64,000 nt of DNA, taken from NCBI RefSeq assembly GCF_001754075.1, contig NZ_MIEH01000006.1, positions 1-64,000 of the forward strand, given 5' to 3'. This stretch comes from Merdimonas faecis (lineage in GTDB: Bacteria; Bacillota; Clostridia; Lachnospirales; Lachnospiraceae). Below the pieces are notes generated by a model. That model worked only from the letters and a program-made list of their open reading frames with translations, was not told the DNA's origin and ran no database searches. Position numbers and translations under genes: made by a program. Positions 35,470 through 43,926 of the stretch are shown in pieces. Within the stretch, counting starts at the first letter, position 1; each line of letters starts with the position of its first letter.

Positions 35470-36405
35470 TCATTCACACACATTCTGCTGAAAATACTTT
35501 TCTGCCACTGCAAGGAACGCCTCCATCTGGGGCGTGATCCACTTATTTTTATGATAATACATCTGTATCCACATTGACAACGTCAAAAGCTCCGTTTTCA
35601 CCTGTCTTACAGTTCCCTTTTCAATGGCATGCCTGGCCGAGAAAAAGGGCAGGAAAGAGGCGCCAAACCCGGCCTCCACCATGTGCACGATAGTCTCTGT
35701 ATTCCCAATCTCCAGCTGTGCCTCCACCCGCAGATCTCTCTCTGCCAGAATCCGTTCCAGCTCATACCGGTAACTCTCCCCCCGTTCTGTCAGCACGAAG
35801 GGCAGACGCACCAGATCCTCCAGCGGAAGCAGCCCCTCCTCTGAGACATACTTCTCCATTCCGGGCAGGGGCTTCCCTGGACGGATAAAAATGATCTCCT
35901 CTCTGTGCAGGATTTTCCTCACCAGCCCCGGATAATCCGCCTTCTTTTCCAGCGTCAGAAAAAGATCCAGACTGTTGCCGCGGATTTCTTCAATCAGCAC
36001 ATCTCTTTTGGATGTGTGCACCACGATTTCTACCTGCGGGCATATCCTGTGAAATTCCATCAAAATCTCCGGCAGGAGTGCCGTGGAAACAGACTCCACG
36101 CTCCCCACCCGCAACACACCGGTGATTTCTCGTTCACTCTGCTTTTTTTCGCTTCCCCTTACTGCATCCACGGCCTGCTTTGCCGTATTCAGAATTTCAT
36201 TGGCATGAAAAACAAAGTCCTGCCCGCTCTCAGTCAGTACAGCGCCTTTCCCCACTCTCTCAAACAGCCGGGTCCCCAGCTCCTTTTCCAGCTGCTTTAT
36301 CTGGACAGTGACTGCAGACTGAGAGTATCCAAGCTTCTCTGCCGCTTTTGAAAAATTTTTTAGTTCCGCCACCTTCAGGAACGTAATAATATTTCGGAAT
36401 TCCAT
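35470..36405 (-). CDS. LysR-family transcriptional regulator
   Basis: 311 residues. N-terminal winged helix MEFRNIITFLKVAELKNFSKAAEKLGYSQSAVT (read in parts) with the LysR recognition helix SQSAVTVQIKQLEKELGTRLF, and a periplasmic-binding-like effector domain from about residue 95. Divergent from the aromatic amino acid decarboxylase gene with a 134-nt shared control region holding a LysR-type box, so it probably regulates that gene. Confidence 0.92.
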   Translation of the reverse strand: MEFRNIITFLKVAELKNFSKAAEKLGYSQSAVTVQIKQLEKELGTRLFERVGKGAVLTESGQDFVFHANEILNTAKQAVDAVRGSEKKQSEREITGVLRVGSVESVSTALLPEILMEFHRICPQVEIVVHTSKRDVLIEEIRGNSLDLFLTLEKKADYPGLVRKILHREEIIFIRPGKPLPGMEKYVSEEGLLPLEDLVRLPFVLTERGESYRYELERILAERDLRVEAQLEIGNTETIVHMVEAGFGASFLPFFSARHAIEKGTVRQVKTELLTLSMWIQMYYHKNKWITPQMEAFLAVAEKYFQQNVCE

Positions 36406-36424
36406 ACTTCCTCCTATTAAATAT

Positions 36425-36480
36425 TTTCATATATGTATGAAATCTATGAATTTAACAAATATCTGAGAGAATGATACTAT
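36425..36480 (+). promoter_or_regulatory. LysR-type box and decarboxylase promoter
   Basis: TTTCAT (36425-36430), 6 bp, ATGAAA (36437-36442) is a dyad of the kind bound by LysR proteins. It is followed by TTAACA (36452-36457), a 17-nt spacer and TACTAT (36475-36480), facing the decarboxylase. Box upstream of -35 fits activation. Confidence 0.6.
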
Positions 36481-36539
36481 AAGAACCGAAAGAAAACAAG
36501 AATTCAATCATAAATATATCAGTAAAGGAGTCGTACACG

Positions 36540-37985
36540 ATGAACACAACAAAAGAAAAGACATTAGAACAGGTGACCGAAGAATTCATCCATGATTTCT
36601 TTGCCCGCAGCAAGAATCCGGAAAAACAGGATGTGATCGCAGATGCAACTTCCTCGCATCTTAAGCATCTGAAGGAAATCGGAATTCCGGAGAAAGGACG
36701 ATTGCCTGAAGAGGTGGTGACAGAAATGGCAGAACAGGTCTACGCTTACGGCTATCGTTCTGAGCATCCCCGCTTCTTGGGATTTGTACCGAGCACCGCT
36801 TCAAAGCTTTCCTGGCTCGGAGATATTATGACCTCCGCTTTTAACCGCCACGCCGGAAGTATGGCGAATTTCCCGGCGGGCTGTACGATAGAAAATGAGC
36901 TGCTTGCATGGCTCTGCCAGAAAGCAGGCTTTTCCTCACAGGCGGGCGGCCTCTTTGTTTCCGGCGGATCCATGGCCAACCTGACAGCGCTTACCATCGC
37001 ACGGGACAAGATCCTTGGCGAAAACCGCTGGCATTTAGGCACCGCCTATGTATCGGAACAGACACACAGCTCTGTTGCAAAAGGCCTCCACATCATCGGA
37101 ATCCCTGACAGCCATATCCGAAAGATTGCCGTAGACGAAGAGTTCCGTATGGATGTCCGGCATCTTGAACAGGCCATCCAGAAAGATTTAGAAAACGGAC
37201 TTCTTCCTTTCGCTGTCATCGCCAGCGCCGGAACCATCAATACCGGAAGTGTGGATCCTTTTGTGGAGATTTCTGCTATCTGCAAAAAGCACCACATCTG
37301 GATGCATGTAGATGGAGCATTCGGTGCTTCCGTACTCCTGTGCCGGCAGTACCGTCATCTGCTGAAAGGAATTGAGCTGGCAGACAGCTTAAGCTGGGAT
37401 GCCCACAAATGGCTGTTCCAGACCTATGGCTGCGGTATGGTCCTGGTGAATGATAAAAGCAATATGGTGAAAACCTTCCACTCCCATCCGGAATATTTAA
37501 AGGATCTGGATACTGAGGAAGAATATTTAAATCCCTGGAACTTAGGTGTCGAGCTGACCCGTCCGGCAAGAGGGCTGAAGCTGTGGATCACGTTGCAGGT
37601 CATGGGCAGCAGCGCCGTCAGCGACGCCATTGCCCACGGATTCCACCTTGCGGAATGTGCCCAGCAGGAACTTTTGAAAAACCGGGATGTAGAGATCGTA
37701 TCCCCGGCAAGACTTGCTACCCTTAATTTCCGCTATGCCCCGGCAGGACTTACCGAAAAGCAGAAAGATGAACTGAACCTCCGGATTTCGAGAGAGATCA
37801 TCGCCAGCGGCTTTGCCGGTATATTCACCACAGAGCTAAATGGCAAAAAGGTACTCCGTATCTGCGCCATCCACCCGGATACGACCCAGGCGGATATGCG
37901 GCAGATCGTCCGCCGCCTGAATGACTACTACTATGAACAGCGGTCTAAGATACAGCCTTCCGCCATGGATCAGTTTGCATCCTGA
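36540..37985 (+). CDS. PLP-dependent aromatic L-amino acid decarboxylase (R. gnavus tryptophan decarboxylase-like)
   Basis: 481-residue group II PLP decarboxylase. The Schiff-base lysine is in DSLSWDAHKWLFQTYGCG, and the PLP-pyridine aspartate is in WMHVDGAFGAS. Long stretches agree with the R. gnavus tryptophan decarboxylase as I remember it: HPRFLGFVPSTAS, GGLFVSGGSMANLTAL, HLGTAYVSEQTHSSVAKGL, ELTRPARGLKLWITLQV, TTELNGKKVLRICAIHP. That enzyme makes tryptamine and phenethylamine in the gut. The segment NRHAGSMANFPAGC near the substrate pocket differs, so the preferred substrate (Trp, Phe or another) is open. Ribosome site AAAGGAG lies upstream. Divergent from a LysR gene. No amino acid transporter follows it. 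Confidence 0.85.
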   Translation: MNTTKEKTLEQVTEEFIHDFFARSKNPEKQDVIADATSSHLKHLKEIGIPEKGRLPEEVVTEMAEQVYAYGYRSEHPRFLGFVPSTASKLSWLGDIMTSAFNRHAGSMANFPAGCTIENELLAWLCQKAGFSSQAGGLFVSGGSMANLTALTIARDKILGENRWHLGTAYVSEQTHSSVAKGLHIIGIPDSHIRKIAVDEEFRMDVRHLEQAIQKDLENGLLPFAVIASAGTINTGSVDPFVEISAICKKHHIWMHVDGAFGASVLLCRQYRHLLKGIELADSLSWDAHKWLFQTYGCGMVLVNDKSNMVKTFHSHPEYLKDLDTEEEYLNPWNLGVELTRPARGLKLWITLQVMGSSAVSDAIAHGFHLAECAQQELLKNRDVEIVSPARLATLNFRYAPAGLTEKQKDELNLRISREIIASGFAGIFTTELNGKKVLRICAIHPDTTQADMRQIVRRLNDYYYEQRSKIQPSAMDQFAS

Positions 37986-38416
37986 TCCTGGCCGGATTCA
38001 CGGTATCTTTTCCAGCCCCACCAGTCAGGCACCAGCTCTTCCAGTCGTTTTACCTTTCTTTCAGGGTAGTCTGTCATAATCTCTATATCCTTATTTCTAG
38101 GAGACAACTGAAGGAGGAACTCCCGGCATGCGAGACACGGGATGTCATCTCCTCCTTCACGGGGCTCCTGGTCCCGGAATACGATCAGCCGCTTGATCAC
38201 GGTCTGTCCGCTGTTTACATACATATTGAGAGCTGCCACACGCTCCGCGCAAAGATCCATGACCCCGCAGCAGCTTTCCACACAGAATCCCGTGTAGATT
38301 TCCCCGTTTTCACTTTCCAGCGCACATACCACATGATGTGCATACAAAAACGGCGTCACCTCCTGGGGACGGTATTCCTCTTTTGCCTTCAAATACATTT
38401 TTTCCCAGATATCCAT
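37970..38416 (-). CDS. cytidine deaminase-like zinc enzyme
   Basis: 148 residues from MDIWEKMYLK. The zinc motifs of the cytidine deaminase fold are CAE in MDLCAERVAALN and PCxxC in IPCLACREFLL. This small-CDA layout covers cytidine and blasticidin-type deaminases; substrate unclear. Start chosen at 38416, 17 nt after the stop of the glycosylase gene, with GAGG about 9 nt upstream; a longer frame would run back into that gene. Its 3' end overlaps the converging decarboxylase gene by 16 nt. Confidence 0.8.
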   Translation of the reverse strand: MDIWEKMYLKAKEEYRPQEVTPFLYAHHVVCALESENGEIYTGFCVESCCGVMDLCAERVAALNMYVNSGQTVIKRLIVFRDQEPREGGDDIPCLACREFLLQLSPRNKDIEIMTDYPERKVKRLEELVPDWWGWKRYRESGQDQDAN

Positions 38417-38433
38417 GCTTCTTTTCCTCTTCC

Positions 38434-39093
38434 CTATTTTTTCCCGCCACCGTACAGGTGAAATTCCTGCTTTGTAAACCCCAGATCCAGCGCCTGGTAC
38501 ATATACCGGGCGGCTATAGATGCATAGGGGCTCCACTTTTTACACTTTTTCCGGACAGCGGCAGGTGAAACATCATCGGTCTTATACGTCCACTGATATC
38601 CCTGCAGAAACGCCACGTCCTCCACCGGCAGTACATCCGGACGGTCCAGAGAAAAGATCAGATACATTTTTGCCGTCCAGCGTCCGATGCCCGGAAGCTT
38701 TGTCAGCTGCTTTATAATTTCTTCATCAGACATCTGTGAAAACCCTGCGAAGTCAATTTCTCCACTTTTCATACTTTCTGTGAATCTCCGTATGTACCGG
38801 ACTTTCGCACCCGAGATCCCGATAGAACGGATTTCCTCATCTGTCAGTCTCCCCACAGTCTCCATGCGAACCTCTCCGCCGCAGCGGTCTATCAGCCTTC
38901 CATAGATCACATCTCTCACTTTATTGGACAACATCTGCCCGATGATCTGATTCACGATAAAAGAATAGCTGTCCTGATACGGGGTATATGTAAGAGGCCC
39001 CACCATCTCGATCACCCTGGCAAGCCTTTTGTCCTTCCCGCACAGGTACCGGATCGCATCTGAATCTATATCCAATCTGATCATTTCCGCCAT
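38434..39093 (-). CDS. HhH-GPD DNA glycosylase (AlkA/3-methyladenine type)
   Basis: 219 residues. Helix-hairpin-helix LTKLPGIGRWTAKMYLIF followed by the catalytic aspartate in VLPVEDVAFLQG. The N-terminal IVNQIIGQMLSNK segment is the conserved substrate-side helix. It removes alkylated bases in base excision repair. It has no cysteine cluster, which excludes MutY/EndoIII types. Same strand and closely spaced with the deaminase gene and two upstream small genes. Confidence 0.88.
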   Translation of the reverse strand: MAEMIRLDIDSDAIRYLCGKDKRLARVIEMVGPLTYTPYQDSYSFIVNQIIGQMLSNKVRDVIYGRLIDRCGGEVRMETVGRLTDEEIRSIGISGAKVRYIRRFTESMKSGEIDFAGFSQMSDEEIIKQLTKLPGIGRWTAKMYLIFSLDRPDVLPVEDVAFLQGYQWTYKTDDVSPAAVRKKCKKWSPYASIAARYMYQALDLGFTKQEFHLYGGGKK

Positions 39094-39104
39094 ATGCCCC
39101 TCCT

Positions 39105-39482
39105 CTATCTGCTGATGGTATCCCAGAGATCTCCATATCCGTAGCAGTCCACAAAGTATTTCAGCCCTTCCACTACTTCATCCTGCGTATAATTATGGCT
39201 TTCCAGGAATTCCTCTGTCTGCGCTCCCAGCTTCTCATAAAATAAAAGCCCCAGTTCAAAATAAGCCGGGTTGTCCGGATCCATCTCATCCAGCAGAAGA
39301 TTTTCCGCCTCATTGACCTGCCCGTCTTTTATCATGGCAAGGAGCTCCCTGTACCGGACCGCCATCTCAGCGGAGACACCTGCTTCTTCGTCCTTGTCTA
39401 TATCTTTCTGAAACAAAAGGCGGATCAATGTCCGGACCACTTCATGGGTCAGTCTCATAATATAGTCTTTATCTTCAATCAT
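39105..39482 (-). CDS. conserved protein of unknown function (DUF6483-like)
   Basis: 125 residues, helical and acidic. It starts MIEDKDYIMRLTHEVVRTLIRLLF, the N-terminal pattern of a Lachnospiraceae family I believe is DUF6483; I cannot confirm this. A TPR-like middle (AVRYRELLAMIKDGQVNEAEN) precedes the tail. It lies 11 nt before the glycosylase gene and overlaps the P-loop kinase gene by 4 nt. Confidence 0.7.
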   Translation of the reverse strand: MIEDKDYIMRLTHEVVRTLIRLLFQKDIDKDEEAGVSAEMAVRYRELLAMIKDGQVNEAENLLLDEMDPDNPAYFELGLLFYEKLGAQTEEFLESHNYTQDEVVEGLKYFVDCYGYGDLWDTISR

Positions 39483-39979
39483 CTTTCTTCTCTCCCCTGC
39501 AAAAATTCTTCGGCTTCCTCTCTTTTTCGGAAAATCATAATTTCCTTTCCCCGGCCACTGTACTTTTCCAGCAATTCATATATTTTCGGGAGCTGCTCTT
39601 TCGGGGAATCCAGAATCCACTGCCGGAACTCTTCATCAAACTCCGTTTCCACCCAGGGCATATCCGTCCGTGGCTTCCCAATCCTTTCTTCCACTCCCTC
39701 TAGACAAAGCTCCACAGGATAATCAAGCAGAAAAATCGTGTCACAGGCCGCGATCCTTGCTTCCATTGTCCTCAGATAGTTGCCGTCTATGATCCATCGG
39801 TCTTTTGCGAGGATCTCCTGAAGCCGCATATCAAATTCTTCCCGGGAAACATTGGTCCGGTCCGGCAGATGCCATATCATGTCCAGATAATAGAGCGGAA
39901 TTTGGGATGCATCCCTTAATCTCCTTGCGAATGTACTCTTTCCGGCTCCAGGACTCCCGATGACTATAGCTCTCTCCAT
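39479..39979 (-). CDS. P-loop kinase, DNA topology modulation (FlaR)-like
   Basis: 166 residues in the adenylate kinase-like P-loop group. Walker A is VIGSPGAGKSTFARRL. The stretch IPLYYLDMIWHLPD..V..EEF and DRWIIDGNYLRTMEARIAAC are the hallmarks of the 'topology modulation/FlaR' family, whose true substrate is unknown. Overlaps the gene downstream by 4 nt. Confidence 0.85.
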   Translation of the reverse strand: MERAIVIGSPGAGKSTFARRLRDASQIPLYYLDMIWHLPDRTNVSREEFDMRLQEILAKDRWIIDGNYLRTMEARIAACDTIFLLDYPVELCLEGVEERIGKPRTDMPWVETEFDEEFRQWILDSPKEQLPKIYELLEKYSGRGKEIMIFRKREEAEEFLQGREER

Positions 39980-40012
39980 TCTGTCTCTCCTTATCCTGCC
40001 ATTTTTCCATTC

Positions 40013-40543
40013 TTATTCCTGTCTTAGATACAAAAGCAGTGGCTCCAGATATTTCCGGTCCGTCCAGTCGCAGGTTTCTCCTGCGGCACACATCAGGGCG
40101 GACATCCATGGCTCATATTCTGACGGGTCCTTCTTTGCCACCGCCTTTTGCAGCATCCGGCACATGGTACGGTCCGGCAGCGTCATCGACGCCTCATCCC
40201 AGGCTCCTCTTCCATAGAAGACCGGGATGTCTTTCAGATCTTCCTTCAGATTATGCGCCTTAATCTCAGCCAGCGCTTTTTCGTCATAAGGTGACGCTCC
40301 GACGCAGAAAACGGCGATCTTTTTCCCTTGCAGAGCCTTTTTATTTTTTCGCAGAAAAGAAAGCCCTGCGATTCCAGACGCATAGATGCCTCCGCATAAA
40401 ATCACCACATCATAACCAGCTGCAGTCTCTGCTCTTGCCTTCTTTGTCTCGGCTATATCATAGGTCGTACACTCCTGCAGCCACTTTGCATACTTCGCCG
40501 TTGCTCCATACTTTGACTGATAAAGAATGATCCCTCTGCCCAT
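40013..40543 (-). CDS. flavodoxin-domain protein
   Basis: 176 residues. N-terminal MGRGIILYQSKYGATAKYAKW has the FMN phosphate loop of flavodoxins (SKYGATAKYA), followed by VVILCGGIYASGI and KIAVFCVGASPYDE at the other FMN loops. It resembles the HemG-like flavodoxin_5 group but no partner supports a heme role. I start at MGRGIIL because GGAGGG lies 7 nt upstream; the ATG five codons earlier abuts that ribosome site. Confidence 0.85.
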   Translation of the reverse strand: MGRGIILYQSKYGATAKYAKWLQECTTYDIAETKKARAETAAGYDVVILCGGIYASGIAGLSFLRKNKKALQGKKIAVFCVGASPYDEKALAEIKAHNLKEDLKDIPVFYGRGAWDEASMTLPDRTMCRMLQKAVAKKDPSEYEPWMSALMCAAGETCDWTDRKYLEPLLLYLRQE

Positions 40544-40597
40544 ATCCGGTCCCTCCATACTTTTCCTGTTACGAGCATATTTTATCATATCTATATC

Positions 40598-40665
40598 TTG
40601 GAGTCGACCTCCACATTGTGCTATAATATATTCATACGCTACAGTGCCGGTTCAGACCGGCACTG
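40598..40665 (+). promoter_or_regulatory. promoter and 5' leader hairpin of the M24 peptidase gene
   Basis: TTGGAG (40598-40603), an 18-nt spacer and TATAAT (40622-40627). In the leader, CAGTGCCGGT (40642-40651) and ACCGGCACTG (40656-40665) form a perfect 10-bp stem with a TCAG loop, just downstream of the predicted start of transcription. No T-run follows. It may protect the mRNA 5' end. Confidence 0.65.
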
Positions 40666-40690
40666 ATATTACGAAAGGAGCATTTTCAAA

Positions 40691-41764
40691 ATGAACGAAA
40701 GAATCTCACGCGTATTAAAAAAAATGGAGGAAAAAGGTATCACTCAGCTGATCGTTTCTGATCCGCTCAGTATACGCTTCCTGACAGGAATCATGGTAAA
40801 TCCGGGGGAAAGATTATATGCCCTGATCCTTCGTACAAGCGGAAAGCACACAATGCTTTTAAACTATCTGTACTTTGTAAAAGATACCGGCTTTGAAGAG
40901 GTTTGGTTCTCCGATATGGAAGATCAGATTTCAATCATTGCTGACCAGATCGATCCATCCGTACCTCTTGGCATCGACAAAACCTGGCCGGCACGCTTCC
41001 TCATCCCGCTTCAGGAGAAACTGCCAGAGCTTAAGACTGTATGGGGCTCTGACTGTGTAGACGGTGTACGTGCCGTAAAGAACGAGGAAGAAATCGCCAT
41101 CATGAAGAAGGCTTCTGAAATCAATGACGCCGTTATGGAAAAAGTCATTGATTTCATCAAAGAAGGCATGACCGAAAAAGAGATCGCCGACTTCATCGAT
41201 TCCGAATACCTGAAGGCCGGAGCAAGCGGAACAAGCTTTGACACCATCGTATGCTTTGGACCAAATGCTGCTGATCAGCATCATATCCCAAGCGAAACAC
41301 GCACACTGAAGGCAGGAGAATGTATCCTGATCGATATGGGCTGTGTATGGCAGGGATACTGCTCTGATATGACCCGTACCTTCTACTGCAAATCTGCAGA
41401 TCCGGAGCAGACCGAGATCCACGACATCGTCCACGAAGCAGTATTAAGGGCTGAGTCTGTGATCAAACCGGGCGTACGCTTCTGCGATATCGATGCACAG
41501 GCAAGAGATTACATCGATGAAAAGGGTTACAGCGAATACTGGAAGATCCGTCTGGGCCACTTCATCGGCCAGGAAGACCATGAATACGGCGATGTCAGCC
41601 CGATCAACAAGAATGTGGCTGAGCCTGGCATGATCTTCTCCATCGAGCCTGGTATCTATCTGGAAGGAAAACACGGTGTCCGCATTGAGGACCTGGTACT
41701 CGTAACCGAGGACGGCTGCGAGCTTCTGAACAAAGTAGATAAGAAATGGCGCATCGTAGGATAA
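40691..41764 (+). CDS. M24-family Xaa-Pro peptidase
   Basis: 357 residues: creatinase-like N-terminal domain and pita-bread catalytic domain. Metal ligands: first Asp in ILIDMGCVW, second in YCSDMTRTF, His in LGHFIGQED, Glu in FSIEPGIYL and Glu in VRIEDLVLV. Prolidase or Xaa-Pro aminopeptidase that removes residues next to proline in the cytoplasm. GAAAGGAG lies upstream of the ATG. Codon use suggests high expression. It is followed by a long palindromic repeat. Confidence 0.93.
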   Translation: MNERISRVLKKMEEKGITQLIVSDPLSIRFLTGIMVNPGERLYALILRTSGKHTMLLNYLYFVKDTGFEEVWFSDMEDQISIIADQIDPSVPLGIDKTWPARFLIPLQEKLPELKTVWGSDCVDGVRAVKNEEEIAIMKKASEINDAVMEKVIDFIKEGMTEKEIADFIDSEYLKAGASGTSFDTIVCFGPNAADQHHIPSETRTLKAGECILIDMGCVWQGYCSDMTRTFYCKSADPEQTEIHDIVHEAVLRAESVIKPGVRFCDIDAQARDYIDEKGYSEYWKIRLGHFIGQEDHEYGDVSPINKNVAEPGMIFSIEPGIYLEGKHGVRIEDLVLVTEDGCELLNKVDKKWRIVG

Positions 41765-41778
41765 TGTGAACAAACTGT

Positions 41779-41821
41779 GAACGGGGACGTACACCTATTG
41801 CATAGGTGTACGTCCCCGTTC
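41779..41821. repeat. GGGGACGTAC-type palindromic repeat, copy 2
   Basis: A 20-bp perfect inverted repeat: arms 41779-41798 and 41802-41821, with core GGGGACGTACACCT/AGGTGTACGTCCCC and a 3-nt loop. It shares the GGGGACGTAC core with the repeat at 25177-25226. It lies between converging genes and could also end transcription, though it lacks a T-run. Confidence 0.85.
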
Positions 41822-41845
41822 GCAATATCCCCTGTCCCCTTTTGC

Positions 41846-42460
41846 TCATTTCTGCAGCCCGTGAATCTTACTGCGGATCCGGCAACGCACCGCATGGGCG
41901 CCAATCATCACGGCCGCCGCCCCTATTGTGAGCCAAACCGGCCACCGGTATCCCGAGCCCAGCAGGACAATGGACAATCCTAAAAATACTGCGCTTATCG
42001 TCTCAATGAAGTCTACAATTTTTTTATCTTTTTCCTGCAATTTGCTGATCTGTCTGATCCGGTCAGTTCTCATAATATCTCCTCCTTTTGCTTTCCAGAT
42101 ATCCTCCGCACAAACGGCAGCGGGGTCCAGGCTAAGGAAAGTCTGGTCTGATCGGGAGAGTTCCTGACAGAGATCTATTGACTTTTCTTTTTCTTCTTTT
42201 TCTTTCTGTAGTTTTTCGACATATTGATCCATCAGTTCTTTAAAAGAAACCTTTTCTTGTTCCAGCCGGCGGATGTCTTCGACAGAGATTCCAAGGCTGC
42301 GTAAAAATTTGATCTTCTCCAGAATGTCCACATCCGCCTGAGAATAGATCCGGTAATTATTTTCTTTGCTGCGCTCTGGCCTCAGGAGTCCGGCTTCTTC
42401 GTAAAATCGGATGTTCGTCTTCTTGATGCCGACCTTTTCTTCTACTTCTTTGATTGTCAT
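41846..42460 (-). CDS. MerR-family regulator with C-terminal membrane segments
   Basis: 204 residues. N-terminal MerR winged helix MTIKEVEEKVGIKKTNIRFYEEAGLL (RFYEEAGLLRPER...YRIYSQADVDIL), a coiled coil (LQKEKEEKEKSIDLCQEL), then two hydrophobic segments near the end (ISAVFLGLSIVLLGSGY, LTIGAAAVMIGAHAV). Membrane-attached MerR proteins are uncommon but known in Firmicutes. The promoter has a classic 19-bp spacer with a palindromic operator, so it controls its own gene. Confidence 0.87.
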   Translation of the reverse strand: MTIKEVEEKVGIKKTNIRFYEEAGLLRPERSKENNYRIYSQADVDILEKIKFLRSLGISVEDIRRLEQEKVSFKELMDQYVEKLQKEKEEKEKSIDLCQELSRSDQTFLSLDPAAVCAEDIWKAKGGDIMRTDRIRQISKLQEKDKKIVDFIETISAVFLGLSIVLLGSGYRWPVWLTIGAAAVMIGAHAVRCRIRSKIHGLQK

Positions 42461-42489
42461 AGATACTCTCCTTTTCCTTTCCTGCCTTT

Positions 42490-42520
42490 ATCTAACACCT
42501 TCCAGCTGCTGGAAGGTCAA
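42490..42520 (-). promoter_or_regulatory. MerR-type promoter with 19-bp spacer and palindromic operator
   Basis: On the minus strand, TTGACC (42520-42515), a 19-nt spacer and TTAGAT (42495-42490). The spacer is occupied by ACCTTCCAGC, T, GCTGGAAGGT (42497-42517), a perfect 10-bp-arm palindrome. This is the standard layout of MerR-activated promoters. Confidence 0.85.
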
Positions 42521-42541
42521 GCAAAAAGAGTACTTTTTTTC

Positions 42542-42582
42542 AAAAAAGCACCGCAAGATCACCCATCGGATGATGTTGCGGT
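42542..42582 (-). terminator. malic enzyme terminator
   Basis: ACCGCAA and TTGCGGT form the base and ATCA/TGAT the upper part of the stem. On the minus strand it is followed by GCTTTTTT. It lies 44 nt after the malic enzyme stop. Confidence 0.75.
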
Positions 42583-42625
42583 ACTGTATCACCTCATATA
42601 TTCTATACAGACATGGCTCCGATGC

Positions 42626-43798
42626 TTAAATCCTTGCCACTCCGCTCTTCACCGCTGCCTCTGCTGTTGCTTTCGCAACCGCATCTTTTACACGCGGATC
42701 AAAGGCTGCCGGCAGGATATAGTCTGCATTCAGTTCTTCATCACTGACAAGTCCGGCAATGGCATATGCCGCCGCTACCTTCATCTCATCATTGATATCG
42801 GTGGCACGTACATCCAGCGCTCCGCGGAAAATTCCCGGGAAGCAGAGCACGTTGTTGACCTGATTCGGGAAATCGGAACGTCCGGTGGATACGACTGCTG
42901 CCCCGGCAGCCTTCGCCTCATCCGGGAAAATCTCCGGTGTCGGATTCGCGCAGGCGAAGATTACCGGCTTGTCCGCCATAGAGCGGACCATATCCTGCGT
43001 CAGCGTTCCAGGTGCAGATACGCCGATAAACACATCCGCTCCTTTGATCACATCTTCCAGAGTTCCCTTCTGATGCTCAAAGTTTGTGATCTTCGCCATC
43101 TCTTCCTTGATCGGGTTCAGCCCTTCACGTCCCTCGTAAATTGCGCCCTTGCGGTCAGTCATGATCACATTTTTCAGTCCCATGGACATCAAAAGCTTGA
43201 TAATTGCGATTCCTGCGGCGCCGGCGCCGGAGGTCACGATCTTTACGTCCTCAATCTTCTTATCTACTAATTTCAGTGCGTTGATCAGCCCCGCCAGTGT
43301 GATGACGGCTGTTCCGTGCTGATCATCATGGAAAATCGGAATATCACAGCACTCTTTCAGCCGTTTCTCGATCTCAAAGCACCGTGGTGCGGAAATATCC
43401 TCCAGGTTGATTCCGCCAAAGCTTCCTGCGAAAAGGCTGACTGCTTTTACGATCTCATCCACGTCTTTGGATCTTACGCAGAGCGGGATCGCATCTACGC
43501 CGCCAAACTCCTTGAACAGCACACACTTTCCTTCCATAACCGGCATACCTGCCTCCGGTCCGATATCTCCAAGACCAAGGACCGCTGTTCCGTCTGTAAT
43601 GACTGCTACTGTATTCCAGCGTCTGGTCAGATCATAGCTTTTGCTCGGATCCTTCTGGATCTCCAGACACGGCTCGGCAACTCCCGGCGTATAGGCAAGA
43701 CTCAATGCCTCTTTAGAATCCACCGCTGCCCGGCTGGTAACTTCAATCTTACCCTTTAATTCATAGTGCATTTTTAATGATTCTTTTCCGTAGTCCAT
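42626..43798 (-). CDS. malic enzyme (NAD(P)-dependent, short form)
   Basis: 390 residues. It converts malate to pyruvate and CO2. Substrate/metal side: LAYTPGVAEPCLEIQ, FGGVDAIPLCVRSKD, GGINLEDISAPRCFEIE and IPIFHDDQHGTAVITLAGL. The Rossmann motif is IVTSGAGAAGIAIIKLL and VIMTDRKG provides the adenosine-ribose side. This is the short MaeA/MaeB-core type without a phosphotransacetylase domain. GGAGGG lies upstream. Convergent with the MerR gene's terminator region. Confidence 0.95.
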   Translation of the reverse strand: MDYGKESLKMHYELKGKIEVTSRAAVDSKEALSLAYTPGVAEPCLEIQKDPSKSYDLTRRWNTVAVITDGTAVLGLGDIGPEAGMPVMEGKCVLFKEFGGVDAIPLCVRSKDVDEIVKAVSLFAGSFGGINLEDISAPRCFEIEKRLKECCDIPIFHDDQHGTAVITLAGLINALKLVDKKIEDVKIVTSGAGAAGIAIIKLLMSMGLKNVIMTDRKGAIYEGREGLNPIKEEMAKITNFEHQKGTLEDVIKGADVFIGVSAPGTLTQDMVRSMADKPVIFACANPTPEIFPDEAKAAGAAVVSTGRSDFPNQVNNVLCFPGIFRGALDVRATDINDEMKVAAAYAIAGLVSDEELNADYILPAAFDPRVKDAVAKATAEAAVKSGVARI

Positions 43799-43926
43799 GA
43801 TTCCCTCCTGATGATTGCTTAAATATTGTACTTCCCTATTTTAGCACAACCCTCCGCATTTTTCACTGTTTATCTCAGAAAAATACGTCCTCTGTCCCCT
43901 TCACTTTCTCTTTCCCCGCCTTTTTA

